The notes under the pieces were generated by a model. It worked only from the letters and a program-made list of their open reading frames with translations, ran no database searches and was not told the origin of the DNA. Below, piece after piece: positions 1-7,339 of a DNA stretch of 64,000 nucleotides. The stretch is from a virus. The stretch's first letter is position 1. Every line of letters begins with the position of its first letter. The position numbers were made by a program, and so were the translations under genes. The DNA is taken from positions 1-64,000 of IMG/VR virus record IMGVR_UViG_3300023176_007781. One strand, written 5' to 3'.

Positions 1-801
1 AGTTAGTCCGCCACCAGTTAAACCTGCACCTGCAACAACGCTACTAATATCGCCACCTGCAGTAAACGATACACCATCGCCATTGTACACAGTGCCAGAA
101 ACAACAAGGTCGCCAGAAATTAACGTGGTACCACGATTTTCACTATCCTTTGAGCCAGCGGAACCAGACAACATTATATTTACATCAGCACCATAACCGG
201 TGACTGCAGCTGCATTTGCTGTTAATTCATCAGTAAACTCCTTATGGCCAAGTATTATAGAATTATCATTCGCATCTATGAAAAAAAATCCTATTTCATC
301 GTCAGTATTTACTAAAAAATCAAAATCCATATCTCCGGGATTGTGCACAAATCTACCCTGCGTACTAACACGTACGTCACCATGTAAATTTAAATAGTCA
401 TTACCATCGACATTCAAGAAGGTACTTGCGCCAGAATATATAAAAGGATAAGCAACATCTTCCTGTCCGCGGAAATGTATATACTCCTGAGCAATTATTT
501 TTTGCGCAAACTGTACATCACCATCTTGAAATATTTTTAAAGCATTTATTTGGCCATCAGAATCTTGATTATCAGCCTCAATTACAAATGTGTTGTTATT
601 TCCACTACCGCTTCCTGAATATACTAAATTAAAACCAAAACCATTACCTTGGCCACATCTATACAATATTGTATCATAGTTGTTAGTGTCCATTTCAAAA
701 TTTAATAAAGTAGTATTACTTTCTGCAGCTATTAAATGTATTGACCCCGTTACACTAGCATCTCCGCTAACGTTTAATCCACTTGCCTTAAAATTACTCA
801 T
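1..801 (-). CDS. tail-fibre-like structural protein, C-terminal part outside window
   Basis: The minus frame is open from an ATG at 801 to the window edge (267 codons), so only the N-terminal part is visible. A GGAG precedes the ATG at suitable spacing. The product opens with KASGLNVSGDASVTGSI and later has LISGDLVVSGTVYNGDG and VVAGAGLTGGGLT. These short Gly/Ser/Val beta repeats are typical of trimeric phage tail fibres and spikes. No enzymatic motif is seen. It is followed by two small beta-rich genes and is probably part of a virion/adsorption gene group continuing to the left. The general fibre class is well supported; the exact virion position is unknown. Confidence 0.75.
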   Translation of the reverse strand, partial: MSNFKASGLNVSGDASVTGSIHLIAAESNTTLLNFEMDTNNYDTILYRCGQGNGFGFNLVYSGSGSGNNNTFVIEADNQDSDGQINALKIFQDGDVQFAQKIIAQEYIHFRGQEDVAYPFIYSGASTFLNVDGNDYLNLHGDVRVSTQGRFVHNPGDMDFDFLVNTDDEIGFFFIDANDNSIILGHKEFTDELTANAAAVTGYGADVNIMLSGSAGSKDSENRGTTLISGDLVVSGTVYNGDGVSFTAGGDISSVVAGAGLTGGGLT

Positions 802-811
802 CTTTGTTCTC

Positions 812-1009
812 CTAAACTACTCTGTAGTATACTTCGCCAGTAAATAGCTCTGATGTTCTTACATTCCCGGATTCATACCACACATTTACATTATCACCGT
901 ACACTGTTAAAATTAAAGTATTACTGCCTAAGCTTACCGGTAAAGCTTCACTGTTTGAATTAGTAAAGGTAATTTTACCTTCTGATGTTATTGATGATTT
1001 TGTTGCCAT
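812..1009 (-). CDS. small beta-rich virion-like protein
   Basis: A 65-residue protein without signal peptide, rich in Ser, Thr, Asn and Val. Its end (ELFTGEVYYRVV) resembles the end of the upstream neighbour (ESFTGNVYLQITAS), so the two probably share a small beta-sandwich fold. It lies 10 bp before the fibre-like gene, 4 bp after the neighbour, and is likely co-transcribed. Inference: a fibre-associated or decoration protein. I do not recognise a named family. Confidence 0.55.
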   Translation of the reverse strand: MATKSSITSEGKITFTNSNSEALPVSLGSNTLILTVYGDNVNVWYESGNVRTSELFTGEVYYRVV

Positions 1010-1013
1010 ATTA

Positions 1014-1316
1014 CTAACTCGCGGTTATTTGCAAATAAACATTGCCAGTAAAAGATTCAGAAACTGATATTGTGACAGTACTAGTATCTATAGCTGAAAT
1101 ATATACATTAATGTTGTTATCAGCTGTTGCAGTTACTATTGGTACCGCGCTGTAACTCTCAGTAAAAGTATATGTTTCACTGCTGCTGCTAGAAAAAGAC
1201 ACTGTTGCAGTTTCTATTTGAACACCAGCGACCGTCGAAGTTGCAACATATACGGGTGTTTTTCTATTAATTGGATATATTTTTCTGTGTCTGTTTTTGT
1301 CATATCTTATTGGCAT
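1014..1316 (-). CDS. small beta-sandwich virion-like protein
   Basis: A 100-residue protein. A basic N-terminus (about residues 1-22) is followed by a Ser/Thr-rich beta domain with PIVTATADNNINVYISA and a closing FTGNVYLQITA. This pattern, a conserved P-V-V-T-A strand then a final V-x-x-x-A strand, is seen in receptor-proximal domains of phage fibres. The paired downstream gene has a similar C-terminus. It is placed between phoH and the fibre genes. Function is inferred from composition and context only. Confidence 0.55.
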   Translation of the reverse strand: MPIRYDKNRHRKIYPINRKTPVYVATSTVAGVQIETATVSFSSSSSETYTFTESYSAVPIVTATADNNINVYISAIDTSTVTISVSESFTGNVYLQITAS

Positions 1317-1325
1317 TTACTATCT

Positions 1326-2624
1326 CTACAATATTGTTGAAGCTACACTGGCCAAATCAGACCTTTGCCCTTTTGACAAATTAACGTGCGCGGCAAGTGT
1401 GCTATCTTGAAATTTATCTATAACTATGCTCAAACCAGAACTTTGTCGATCAATATATGGTGTGTCGATTTGGTCGATGTCACCCAGTAATACTATTTTA
1501 GAACCTGTACCCATCCGTGTGATGATAGTCTTTAATTCATGTATTGTAGCGTTCTGTGCTTCATCTACTATCATGAAACTATTATTAAATGTTCTACCAC
1601 GTATGTAAGGAATAGGAGCAACCTCAATAACACCAGAAGCCATCTGCATTTTAAAAAAACTAGTGTCTTTAAAAGCAACTCGTACGTTATCTAAGATAGG
1701 CATCATCCATGGGGCCATTTTTTCATCCATAGAACCAGGCAAATAACCTAAATCTTTTCCTACTGGTTGTAATGTTCTCGTAACTAACAATCTTTCATAA
1801 TCACCCGATTTTCCATCTTTTACGCCTAACATACCAGCCATCAATGCTAAAAATGTTTTACCAGAACCAGCTAACCCAGTTAATGTCACTAGTGGTATTT
1901 GAGGATCAAGCAGGGCTTCTATAGCAAATCTTTGTTCAGAATTTCTTGGTTCAACTTGTATTAAAGAATCCATTTTGTATTTTAATCTATTTACTTGGCC
2001 TTTTTTATATATGCCTAACATTGAGTTTTGAGATGATGTGCCAACGACAAAATGGTTTTCGTTTAGCTTGTGTTCTGTTTCAATATGACCTTGTTTATAA
2101 AACTGATCTATTTGCTCACATGTCAAGTCTATGCTATTAAAGCCTTTAAATGTATCGACGTCAGTTGAAATTCTATCTTTTACGTAATCAGCAACATCAA
2201 CACCTACGGCATCGCATTTTACACGAAGATTAATATCTTTAGTGATAACTCTTATAACATCATTGGTTGCACTATGCAGTTTTAGAAACAAAGCACAACC
2301 AATTATAACATTGTCATTATAACCATAGTCAAAACCTTCAGGTACTTGATCATGTATTTTTGGGTCTGTTTCAAACTTAAACCAAATATCATGCACTTCA
2401 TCTATCTTCCATCCTGTGCCATTTTTGGGTGCATGTCTCATTTGATCTAAAAATCTATTTACATATCTAGCATTATCACCAACTAGGCCTCTTCTGTCTT
2501 TAAACTTATCTAACTCTTCTAAAACAACTAATGGCAAAACAATATTGTTCCCAATAAAAGCGTGGATTGATTGCTTGTCATACAACATTACTGATGTATC
2601 TAATATAAAAGTTTTTCTTGTCAT
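1326..2624 (-). CDS. phoH: PhoH-family ATPase with N-terminal PIN domain
   Basis: A 432-residue protein. Residues 1-150 form a PIN-like nuclease domain (start TFILDTSVMLYD, with conserved acidic residues). Residues 210-430 form the PhoH P-loop domain, with Walker A GLAGSGKT near residue 250 and Walker B MIVDEAQNAT. PIN-PhoH (PhoH2-type) proteins are RNA helicase/nuclease-like ATPases. PhoH genes are very common in marine phages, where their role is unresolved. The start follows an AAAGG ribosome site. The gene is divergent from the sigma-like gene across a short A+T-rich promoter region. The family call is secure; the physiological role is not. Confidence 0.93.
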   Translation of the reverse strand: MTRKTFILDTSVMLYDKQSIHAFIGNNIVLPLVVLEELDKFKDRRGLVGDNARYVNRFLDQMRHAPKNGTGWKIDEVHDIWFKFETDPKIHDQVPEGFDYGYNDNVIIGCALFLKLHSATNDVIRVITKDINLRVKCDAVGVDVADYVKDRISTDVDTFKGFNSIDLTCEQIDQFYKQGHIETEHKLNENHFVVGTSSQNSMLGIYKKGQVNRLKYKMDSLIQVEPRNSEQRFAIEALLDPQIPLVTLTGLAGSGKTFLALMAGMLGVKDGKSGDYERLLVTRTLQPVGKDLGYLPGSMDEKMAPWMMPILDNVRVAFKDTSFFKMQMASGVIEVAPIPYIRGRTFNNSFMIVDEAQNATIHELKTIITRMGTGSKIVLLGDIDQIDTPYIDRQSSGLSIVIDKFQDSTLAAHVNLSKGQRSDLASVASTIL

Positions 2625-2651
2625 TTTTTTACCTTTAGAAATATGTTAGGT

Positions 2652-2670
2652 TTATTGTATAATATAATAT
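2652..2670. promoter_or_regulatory. divergent A+T promoter region with TTATATTA element
   Basis: The 66 bp between phoH (minus) and the sigma-like gene (plus) contain TATAAT at 2658-2663 on plus. On minus there is TTATATTA (2660-2667), about 36 bp from the phoH start. The minus octamer recurs upstream of other operons in this window (19023, 20446, 20966, 59095). No clear -35 element is seen. Confidence 0.5.
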
Positions 2671-2690
2671 ATTATTTTTATGGAGTTGTA

Positions 2691-2945
2691 ATGAGTCACA
2701 ATAGAGAACAAAAAACATGTTTTTCTTCATGCGAAACATTAAACAAGGCCTGCGAAAACAAAAAGTGCAGGAACTGGTTAAATTGTAGTAGTAAATTAAA
2801 TTGCGCAATAGTTGCGGCCAAAGATGGGCCTCGTACTTTACAGGAAATAGGGGATTTACATGGACTTACTAGAATGCGCATCTGTCAAATTGAAAAAAGT
2901 GCAATTAAAAAACTAACTCAAATATTTAAAAAATTTATTAGGTAA
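2691..2945 (+). CDS. sigma-70 region 4-like small regulator, Cys-rich N-terminus
   Basis: An 84-residue protein when started at the ATG at 2691, which has GGAG 6 bp upstream; a longer frame from 2643 lacks a good ribosome site. Residues 45-75 form a helix-turn-helix of sigma region 4.2 type, with GPRTLQEIGDLHGLTRMRIC then QIEKSAIKKL. The N-terminal half has six or more cysteines (CFSSC, C-x4-C, C-x5-C), possibly metal-binding. Small Cys-plus-sigma-4 proteins recur in marine phages. It could redirect host RNA polymerase or act as an anti-sigma or co-activator. It is one of few plus-strand genes and ends at a strong terminator. Confidence 0.75.
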   Translation: MSHNREQKTCFSSCETLNKACENKKCRNWLNCSSKLNCAIVAAKDGPRTLQEIGDLHGLTRMRICQIEKSAIKKLTQIFKKFIR

Positions 2946-2977
2946 ATTATCATACAATAATTATATCCAAAATAAAC

Positions 2978-3003
2978 AAAAGGCGGTAAAACCGCCTTTT
3001 TTT
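2978..3003. terminator. bidirectional intrinsic terminator
   Basis: A perfect 10-bp stem (2978-2987 with 2991-3000) around a 3-nt loop, followed by T residues on plus and preceded by A residues that give T residues on minus. It separates the convergent sigma-like gene (plus) and the histone-like gene (minus), so it can end both transcripts. Confidence 0.9.
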
Positions 3004-3028
3004 ATTATGTAAGCAAATAAAATGATGT

Positions 3029-3229
3029 TTATTTTTTGTCTTTTGAAGCTTTTTCTGCTTCAATAGTAATTTTTACTAGCTCAGCAGCTTCTTTTTTCAA
3101 AAGACGTAGACCTTTACGTGCACGAACACCAGCAGACGCGTTGCCATTAGCATTCTTTTGTACGTCAAGTTCAAGCGACTCTACGATAACTTTAATTGCT
3201 TCCCATTTTTCTTTAATATCCATGGACAT
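3029..3229 (-). CDS. histone H1-like (Hc1-type) DNA-binding protein
   Basis: A 66-residue, Lys-rich protein. The segment NASAGVRARKGLRLLKKEAA with the preceding ELDVQKNANG closely resembles the conserved core of the bacterial histone H1-like Hc1 family (N-K-A-A-G-T-R-x-R-K-x-L-x-x-L-K). Those proteins bind DNA non-specifically and compact nucleoids. There is an AGGAG ribosome site before the start. It is the last gene of a minus operon ending at the 2978-3003 terminator. In a phage it might condense viral DNA or modulate host DNA. Family assignment is by motif only. Confidence 0.7.
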   Translation of the reverse strand: MSMDIKEKWEAIKVIVESLELDVQKNANGNASAGVRARKGLRLLKKEAAELVKITIEAEKASKDKK

Positions 3230-3230
3230 A

Positions 3231-3458
3231 TTACTCTCCTAATAAAATGCTAGATTTTTGACTAGCAACGTTTTTGTTTGATTTTATATCGTTTATTATT
3301 TTTGTTATTGTTTTTACATGCTGTTGGTCTTCTAACTCCAAAGCAAACAGATATATTATCTGTAATATTTGATTATTGTTAACACCATAATCTAAAACTG
3401 TTTGTACTATTTCTCTAGCTTTTATATTATCTTCTATTGCTTTTACATCATCACTCAT
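3231..3458 (-). CDS. hypothetical small helical protein
   Basis: A 75-residue predicted all-helical protein, beginning with an acidic stretch (SDDVKAIEDN) and containing LQIIYLFALELEDQQHVKTI. No family recognised. The start overlaps the previous gene's stop by ATGA, and the stop is 1 bp from the histone-like gene, so it is translationally coupled in the same operon. Confidence 0.6.
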   Translation of the reverse strand: MSDDVKAIEDNIKAREIVQTVLDYGVNNNQILQIIYLFALELEDQQHVKTITKIINDIKSNKNVASQKSSILLGE

Positions 3459-3943
3459 TTTTTCACCATTGTATTATACATGTAAGGCTCAATTCTGAAA
3501 GCACTGGACCCAGTTATTCTTAATAGTTTTCCACTAACAGAATCTTCATCGCTTTCACGCGACAAAACTATAAAACAATCTTCTACTATCCACAAATTGT
3601 TTTGAAAAATATGTAATACGTGTTCCCAGTCGTGTAACTCACAGTTGTAATTTTGCAGAACATTACTTATTTCTTTTGGTATCATTAGCATAATATCTTC
3701 TTTTGATATTGTTGCTCCTACTTCTTTGCCACCATAAATTTCACTCTTGCAAATGTCAATAACGTTATGTATTACACCACAGTTGTTACATGCCGCATGT
3801 TTTGGTATAACAACATTTGAATCTAGATCAATCGTAGAGAAAACAATAAATTTATGATATATTATTTCTTTACGCTGACGCATTTGTGGTAAAACACAAT
3901 GACATTCAACTAAATGTTTACACCATGATTTTTGACTAGTCAT
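3455..3943 (-). CDS. hypothetical protein with putative zinc site
   Basis: A 162-residue protein I do not recognise. The N-terminal third holds CKH and ECHC, then HAACNNCGVIH and a further Cys, a spacing that could bind zinc. The rest is mixed alpha/beta with an acidic patch (SRESDEDS). No signal peptide. The stop overlaps the next gene (ATGA) and the start abuts the preceding gene, so it is co-translated. Confidence 0.6.
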   Translation of the reverse strand: MTSQKSWCKHLVECHCVLPQMRQRKEIIYHKFIVFSTIDLDSNVVIPKHAACNNCGVIHNVIDICKSEIYGGKEVGATISKEDIMLMIPKEISNVLQNYNCELHDWEHVLHIFQNNLWIVEDCFIVLSRESDEDSVSGKLLRITGSSAFRIEPYMYNTMVKK

Positions 3944-4200
3944 TACTTTTTACTTTTTCCAGATCTGCCACCACTTTTTTTTGGTACACTAGTCTCTTTG
4001 GGTACCGCAGATTGCATTACGTTATACATTTCATAACTTTTAGCATCAAAGCTTGCTTCTAATACTCTGATTAACTTGTCTCTTTCTTCAATGTTGATGT
4101 TAAAAGTGCCAGTGTTTGTACCATCGATAATAGTTTGTATTACGTCTTGTTTCAAAATAGACATTACTGATTTGTATGTTGACAAATATTTATCACTCAT
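3943..4200 (-). CDS. hypothetical protein with basic C-terminal tail
   Basis: An 85-residue protein: a helical body, then a Lys/Ser/Gly-rich tail (KKSGGRSGKSKK) that could contact nucleic acid. Not recognised. The start has an upstream ribosome site (GGGGAACAAAG). The 70 bp upstream are A+T rich with a candidate promoter, and probably separate this gene from the chaperonin-like gene. Confidence 0.55.
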   Translation of the reverse strand: MSDKYLSTYKSVMSILKQDVIQTIIDGTNTGTFNINIEERDKLIRVLEASFDAKSYEMYNVMQSAVPKETSVPKKSGGRSGKSKK

Positions 4201-4270
4201 CTTTGTTCCCCGTGTATATAAATATGCTATAATGAATAATTACAATATTTTTTTTAATTGTAAAACTATA

Positions 4271-5494
4271 TCAAGCAAAATTAACAACACCACCAATAGT
4301 TTTTAATGTTTCAGTTAAGTTTTTAGCTACCTGTGCGCACACGTCATGCCATTTTTTAGGTATTACAATATTTTCACACTTAATAAAGCCTCCGCATGCT
4401 CCACTAACATAATATTTTACGGCCCAGTCGACTTCTTCTTTTATTAATGTGTCACTATTCCTTAATCTTATTTCACAAAGCTCATTAGCTAAATTCGATA
4501 CTCTCTCCGCATATACTTGTTGTAATGTTTCTTCTGCGCTTAACATTTTATTTATAAGTGATTTTTTATGCGCAGATATATCTTTATCAGTGTTTAGGAC
4601 TATGTTTTTATTATATATTTGTACTTTGTTAACAAAACCATACCGTTCTTCTTCATTACATGCAATAGCTATCACGTCGCCAAACTGACAGTTAATACTC
4701 ATTCCTCCAGTAATTTTAATTAAGTCTACTAACGCATTGATATTTTTGTATGATGTACCGTATTGCAATGGTACAACATTTAACTTTCTTTTAAGCCAGT
4801 TAGTACCCAGCGTAGCAATTAATTCTTCTGGGAAGCTTCTGCATATTAACAACCAATTTTGCTGAGTTTCATTTGCCTTAGTTAGAAATGTATTTATTTC
4901 GCTTACACTTGCTATGGCACCTTCAATTAAAAGTATACTAACATCATTTAAAACAATGTTGTTTGTACCTATCATTTTCGAAAAATTCTTGTCTATTACT
5001 AAATCTGACCTGTATCCATTTTTTAATTCAATTACGTTTTCACTAGAATTGCTATCTATAACAGATATATGAGTTGTCGGACTTATATTGTCAAAAACAT
5101 TTTCAACTATAGTAGCTGCTTCTGCAGACACGTGTCTTTTAATATTTTTTATTATTTCTTTTGTTCCTAATCTAAAATCAGATTCTCTTTTTATTTTATT
5201 TGCTAAATAATAAAAAAGTAAAGATGAGCTGCCAGGTTCATATTTTTCAATAGCTTGACACGCATCTAATATTATCTTGGATATTTCATTATCAACTTCA
5301 TTCTTCTCTAAAGATAAAAACCATCTAGATGCACTTGATACACCCAGATGGTAAATATTTGACTTAATCAAACCTTTTTTATTATGCCACATGTCCGCAG
5401 TAGAAACCACGTGTGATATAACACTTTGTGACAGATTTTCAACCTTTAAGAACTTTGTCTTCTGATACTTTTTTGCTTTGTTTTTCATTTTCAA
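4271..5494 (-). CDS. divergent, shortened GroEL-like chaperonin
   Basis: A 407-residue protein that matches the GroEL order of segments. Residues 60-100 resemble the equatorial nucleotide loop, where GroEL DGTTT (from D87) reads PGSSS here. Residues 157-230 resemble the apical start (LKNGYRSDLVIDKNFS, like GroEL RGYLSPYFIN). Residues 235-300 carry an ITGGMSI segment like GroEL LTGGTVI. Residues 328-372 resemble GroEL ERVAKLAGG through GVVAGGG, with an Asp at about 356 in the place of D398. It is about 140 residues shorter than GroEL and lacks the C-terminal equatorial part. Some large phages encode GroEL. With D87 lost, ATPase activity is doubtful. It overlaps the membrane gene upstream by 56 bp. 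Confidence 0.75.
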   Translation of the reverse strand: MKMKNKAKKYQKTKFLKVENLSQSVISHVVSTADMWHNKKGLIKSNIYHLGVSSASRWFLSLEKNEVDNEISKIILDACQAIEKYEPGSSSLLFYYLANKIKRESDFRLGTKEIIKNIKRHVSAEAATIVENVFDNISPTTHISVIDSNSSENVIELKNGYRSDLVIDKNFSKMIGTNNIVLNDVSILLIEGAIASVSEINTFLTKANETQQNWLLICRSFPEELIATLGTNWLKRKLNVVPLQYGTSYKNINALVDLIKITGGMSINCQFGDVIAIACNEEERYGFVNKVQIYNKNIVLNTDKDISAHKKSLINKMLSAEETLQQVYAERVSNLANELCEIRLRNSDTLIKEEVDWAVKYYVSGACGGFIKCENIVIPKKWHDVCAQVAKNLTETLKTIGGVVNFA

Positions 5495-5690
5495 AATACT
5501 GCGTTAATTTTTCTATAGAATTAAATACTAATTTTTGTATTTCAGCAACCTTACTGTACTCTAGAGCATAATCAATAATCTTTGCTGCAATAGCAATTAT
5601 GAAACAAAGGACAGAATATGTAAAAGAAACTTTGTAAAAAAGATAACTCAATACTAGCAAAATTTCTGGGAAGCCTAAATTAATTTTCAT
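5439..5690 (-). CDS. small membrane protein
   Basis: An 83-residue protein with two closely spaced hydrophobic segments (about residues 8-22 and 25-42) followed by a charged helical tail ending in KKVSEDKVLKG. Unrecognised. Its 3' end overlaps the chaperonin-like start by 56 bp in another frame and its 5' end overlaps the next membrane gene by 11 bp. The pair could be a two-component lysis or membrane factor, but no spanin or holin signature is visible. Confidence 0.55.
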   Translation of the reverse strand: MKINLGFPEILLVLSYLFYKVSFTYSVLCFIIAIAAKIIDYALEYSKVAEIQKLVFNSIEKLTQYFENEKQSKKVSEDKVLKG

Positions 5691-5865
5691 AACACACCTC
5701 TTCGTGACATATATCTAAAATAGTTTCTATTCTCTTAAATCTTTTCTCAATAGCTTTTCTTTCTTTAACTTCTACATATCCGCTATACACAATCAACAAT
5801 ATTGCAAATGCTAATAAAAATCTATAGATGTTGTCCTCGCTAAATAATTCATTTATAATTTTCAT
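5680..5865 (-). CDS. small single-pass membrane protein
   Basis: A 61-residue protein with one transmembrane helix (about residues 13-30, FLLAFAILLIVYSGYV) and a basic, then acidic cytosolic tail containing two cysteines (DICHEEVCYEN). It lies 9 bp downstream of the ligase-like gene and overlaps the next membrane gene. Not recognised; a holin-like or membrane-anchoring role is speculation. Confidence 0.5.
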   Translation of the reverse strand: MKIINELFSEDNIYRFLLAFAILLIVYSGYVEVKERKAIEKRFKRIETILDICHEEVCYEN

Positions 5866-5874
5866 ATTGACCTC

Positions 5875-7146
5875 TTAAAAATGATTTTTTAAAGTTTGTA
5901 GTAATATTTTTGCGTTAGCAGCAACTTCTAAAGTCACTTTTTTTTCTGCCATTTTAGCTGCTAATCTCCCATATTGTCCATCCACAATAAAGTCGCCGGT
6001 AATTTTAAAAGGAAAATCACTGTAAGATTTATCACGAATAACTACGCCTTCATGTTGTCCATCATCACTGTAAACAATGTGTCCAAAGTCTTTTGTAGTC
6101 AAACCATTTAAAAAATCTTGCCCTAGTTCCTTTGTTGCATGAATTAAAACCATTCCATCAATAAAACTTCTTATATCATGATCTATAACAATTTCATCTA
6201 AAAACCTGGTTTTGTCGATAACAGTTTCAGTATAAGTTTTCTTATGATAAGGGTTAATTTTCTTTCTGTCAGATGTCTCAAAAAATACATCATAATTTCC
6301 ACTATGATATTGAGCTGGTTTATTTTTCACGTGAAGCAACCAAGTTTTAAGTGATGAACCTTGTAAATGCCTAATTTCTTCATTTTTTCTTAAAAATCTT
6401 TCTGAGAAATTAATAGAAAATGGTTTTTTTAACGAAGTGTATTGTATCTCTCTTTCATCAAGATGCATAACATCAACTGGTCCTACTACTTCGAAATTGC
6501 CTAAATCTCCAAAGCTTAAGTCTTTCGCTACGTTGTTTAACTTATTAATTAAACTGAATAAAGCATTTTTATCATATGGCAATTCAACGCTTTTGTCCTT
6601 AGTAGGTACATGTTTTTGCTTTTTTGGATCATAAACCAACGGTCTTTCCAAACCCGGTCTTTCTACGCCTCTATAAGATTTTTCATAATAAGCATTGACG
6701 CCATGCACAAATAAATAATTTTTCTCATAATCAGTAGCATTCATTTTACCAGCAGGAACATATTCAACATTAATACAATAAAAATTATTGTCAAGCAGCC
6801 CTAATGACTTAAGCTCATTTTGTATTTTTGGAAATGCTTTATTTAAAATACTAGTGCAAATTAAAGTTGCATCTCGCAAACCATGCCCTTCAGGGTATCT
6901 TTCAGCAGCATCCGTTAACGTCATACCATTAACATCTTCAGGTTTCATTGAACCTCTATCTACGACTAACTGATTGCCGCTTACTTTTAAAAGCACGTTC
7001 GTGCCATCAGATTTTAAGTTATAACTTTTTTGTCTATCAGACTGTATATCATTTTTTATGTTATAAAAGAAATTTAAAAGATCAGATCCGTTTTTGATTT
7101 TAAATAAATCAAAAGGATGTCTCATGTGACCAGCACCACCACCCAT
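5875..7146 (-). CDS. ligase-like nucleotidyltransferase
   Basis: A 423-residue protein carrying motifs of the covalent nucleotidyltransferase superfamily (DNA/RNA ligases, capping enzymes). Motif I is K45-S-D-G-T-N, where Lys would take the AMP. Motif IV is EGVVIRD near residue 366. A motif V-like FKITGDF lies about 15 residues later. The N-terminal GGGAGHMRHPFD is shared with phage proteins I remember as 'AGHM-HPF' nucleotidyltransferase-like, found in large marine phages. Substrate is unknown; nucleic-acid end repair is the likely class. It has its own ribosome site and follows a strong hairpin, so it may start a transcription unit. Confidence 0.65.
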   Translation of the reverse strand: MGGGAGHMRHPFDLFKIKNGSDLLNFFYNIKNDIQSDRQKSYNLKSDGTNVLLKVSGNQLVVDRGSMKPEDVNGMTLTDAAERYPEGHGLRDATLICTSILNKAFPKIQNELKSLGLLDNNFYCINVEYVPAGKMNATDYEKNYLFVHGVNAYYEKSYRGVERPGLERPLVYDPKKQKHVPTKDKSVELPYDKNALFSLINKLNNVAKDLSFGDLGNFEVVGPVDVMHLDEREIQYTSLKKPFSINFSERFLRKNEEIRHLQGSSLKTWLLHVKNKPAQYHSGNYDVFFETSDRKKINPYHKKTYTETVIDKTRFLDEIVIDHDIRSFIDGMVLIHATKELGQDFLNGLTTKDFGHIVYSDDGQHEGVVIRDKSYSDFPFKITGDFIVDGQYGRLAAKMAEKKVTLEVAANAKILLQTLKNHF

Positions 7147-7164
7147 AGTTTACTCCTAAAAAAG

Positions 7165-7203
7165 ATAATGAATTATACCGCTATTAACAGTATAATTCAT
7201 TAT
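7165..7203 (-). terminator. 14-bp A+T inverted repeat, likely minus-strand terminator
   Basis: A perfect 14-bp inverted repeat (7165-7178 with 7190-7203) around an 11-nt loop, followed on the minus strand by ATCTTTTTT. It lies between the prkA operon end and the ligase-like gene. The stem is A+T rich, and it also contains TATAAT-like sequence, so an operator or promoter role is possible. Confidence 0.55.
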
Positions 7204-7231
7204 ACAATGCACACATAATTTTTATAAAAAT

Positions 7232-7339
7232 TTATTTGTATTCATTAAACATTTCATAAAATATATAACCAAATATTAAGGCTATAGGAAATGTATATAT
7301 TAATAAACACAAATAATATACTAGATTAGCTAGTATCAT
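7232..7339 (-). CDS. 35-aa single-pass membrane peptide
   Basis: Start ATG at 7339 shares an ATGA with the prkA stop, and the frame runs 35 codons to TAA at 7232. The peptide is almost entirely hydrophobic (ILANLVYYLCLLIYTFPIAL, then IFGYIFYEMF) with a short polar end, so one membrane helix is expected. Translational coupling to prkA supports it as a real gene. Function unknown; it could anchor the kinase system to the membrane. Confidence 0.5.
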   Translation of the reverse strand: MILANLVYYLCLLIYTFPIALIFGYIFYEMFNEYK

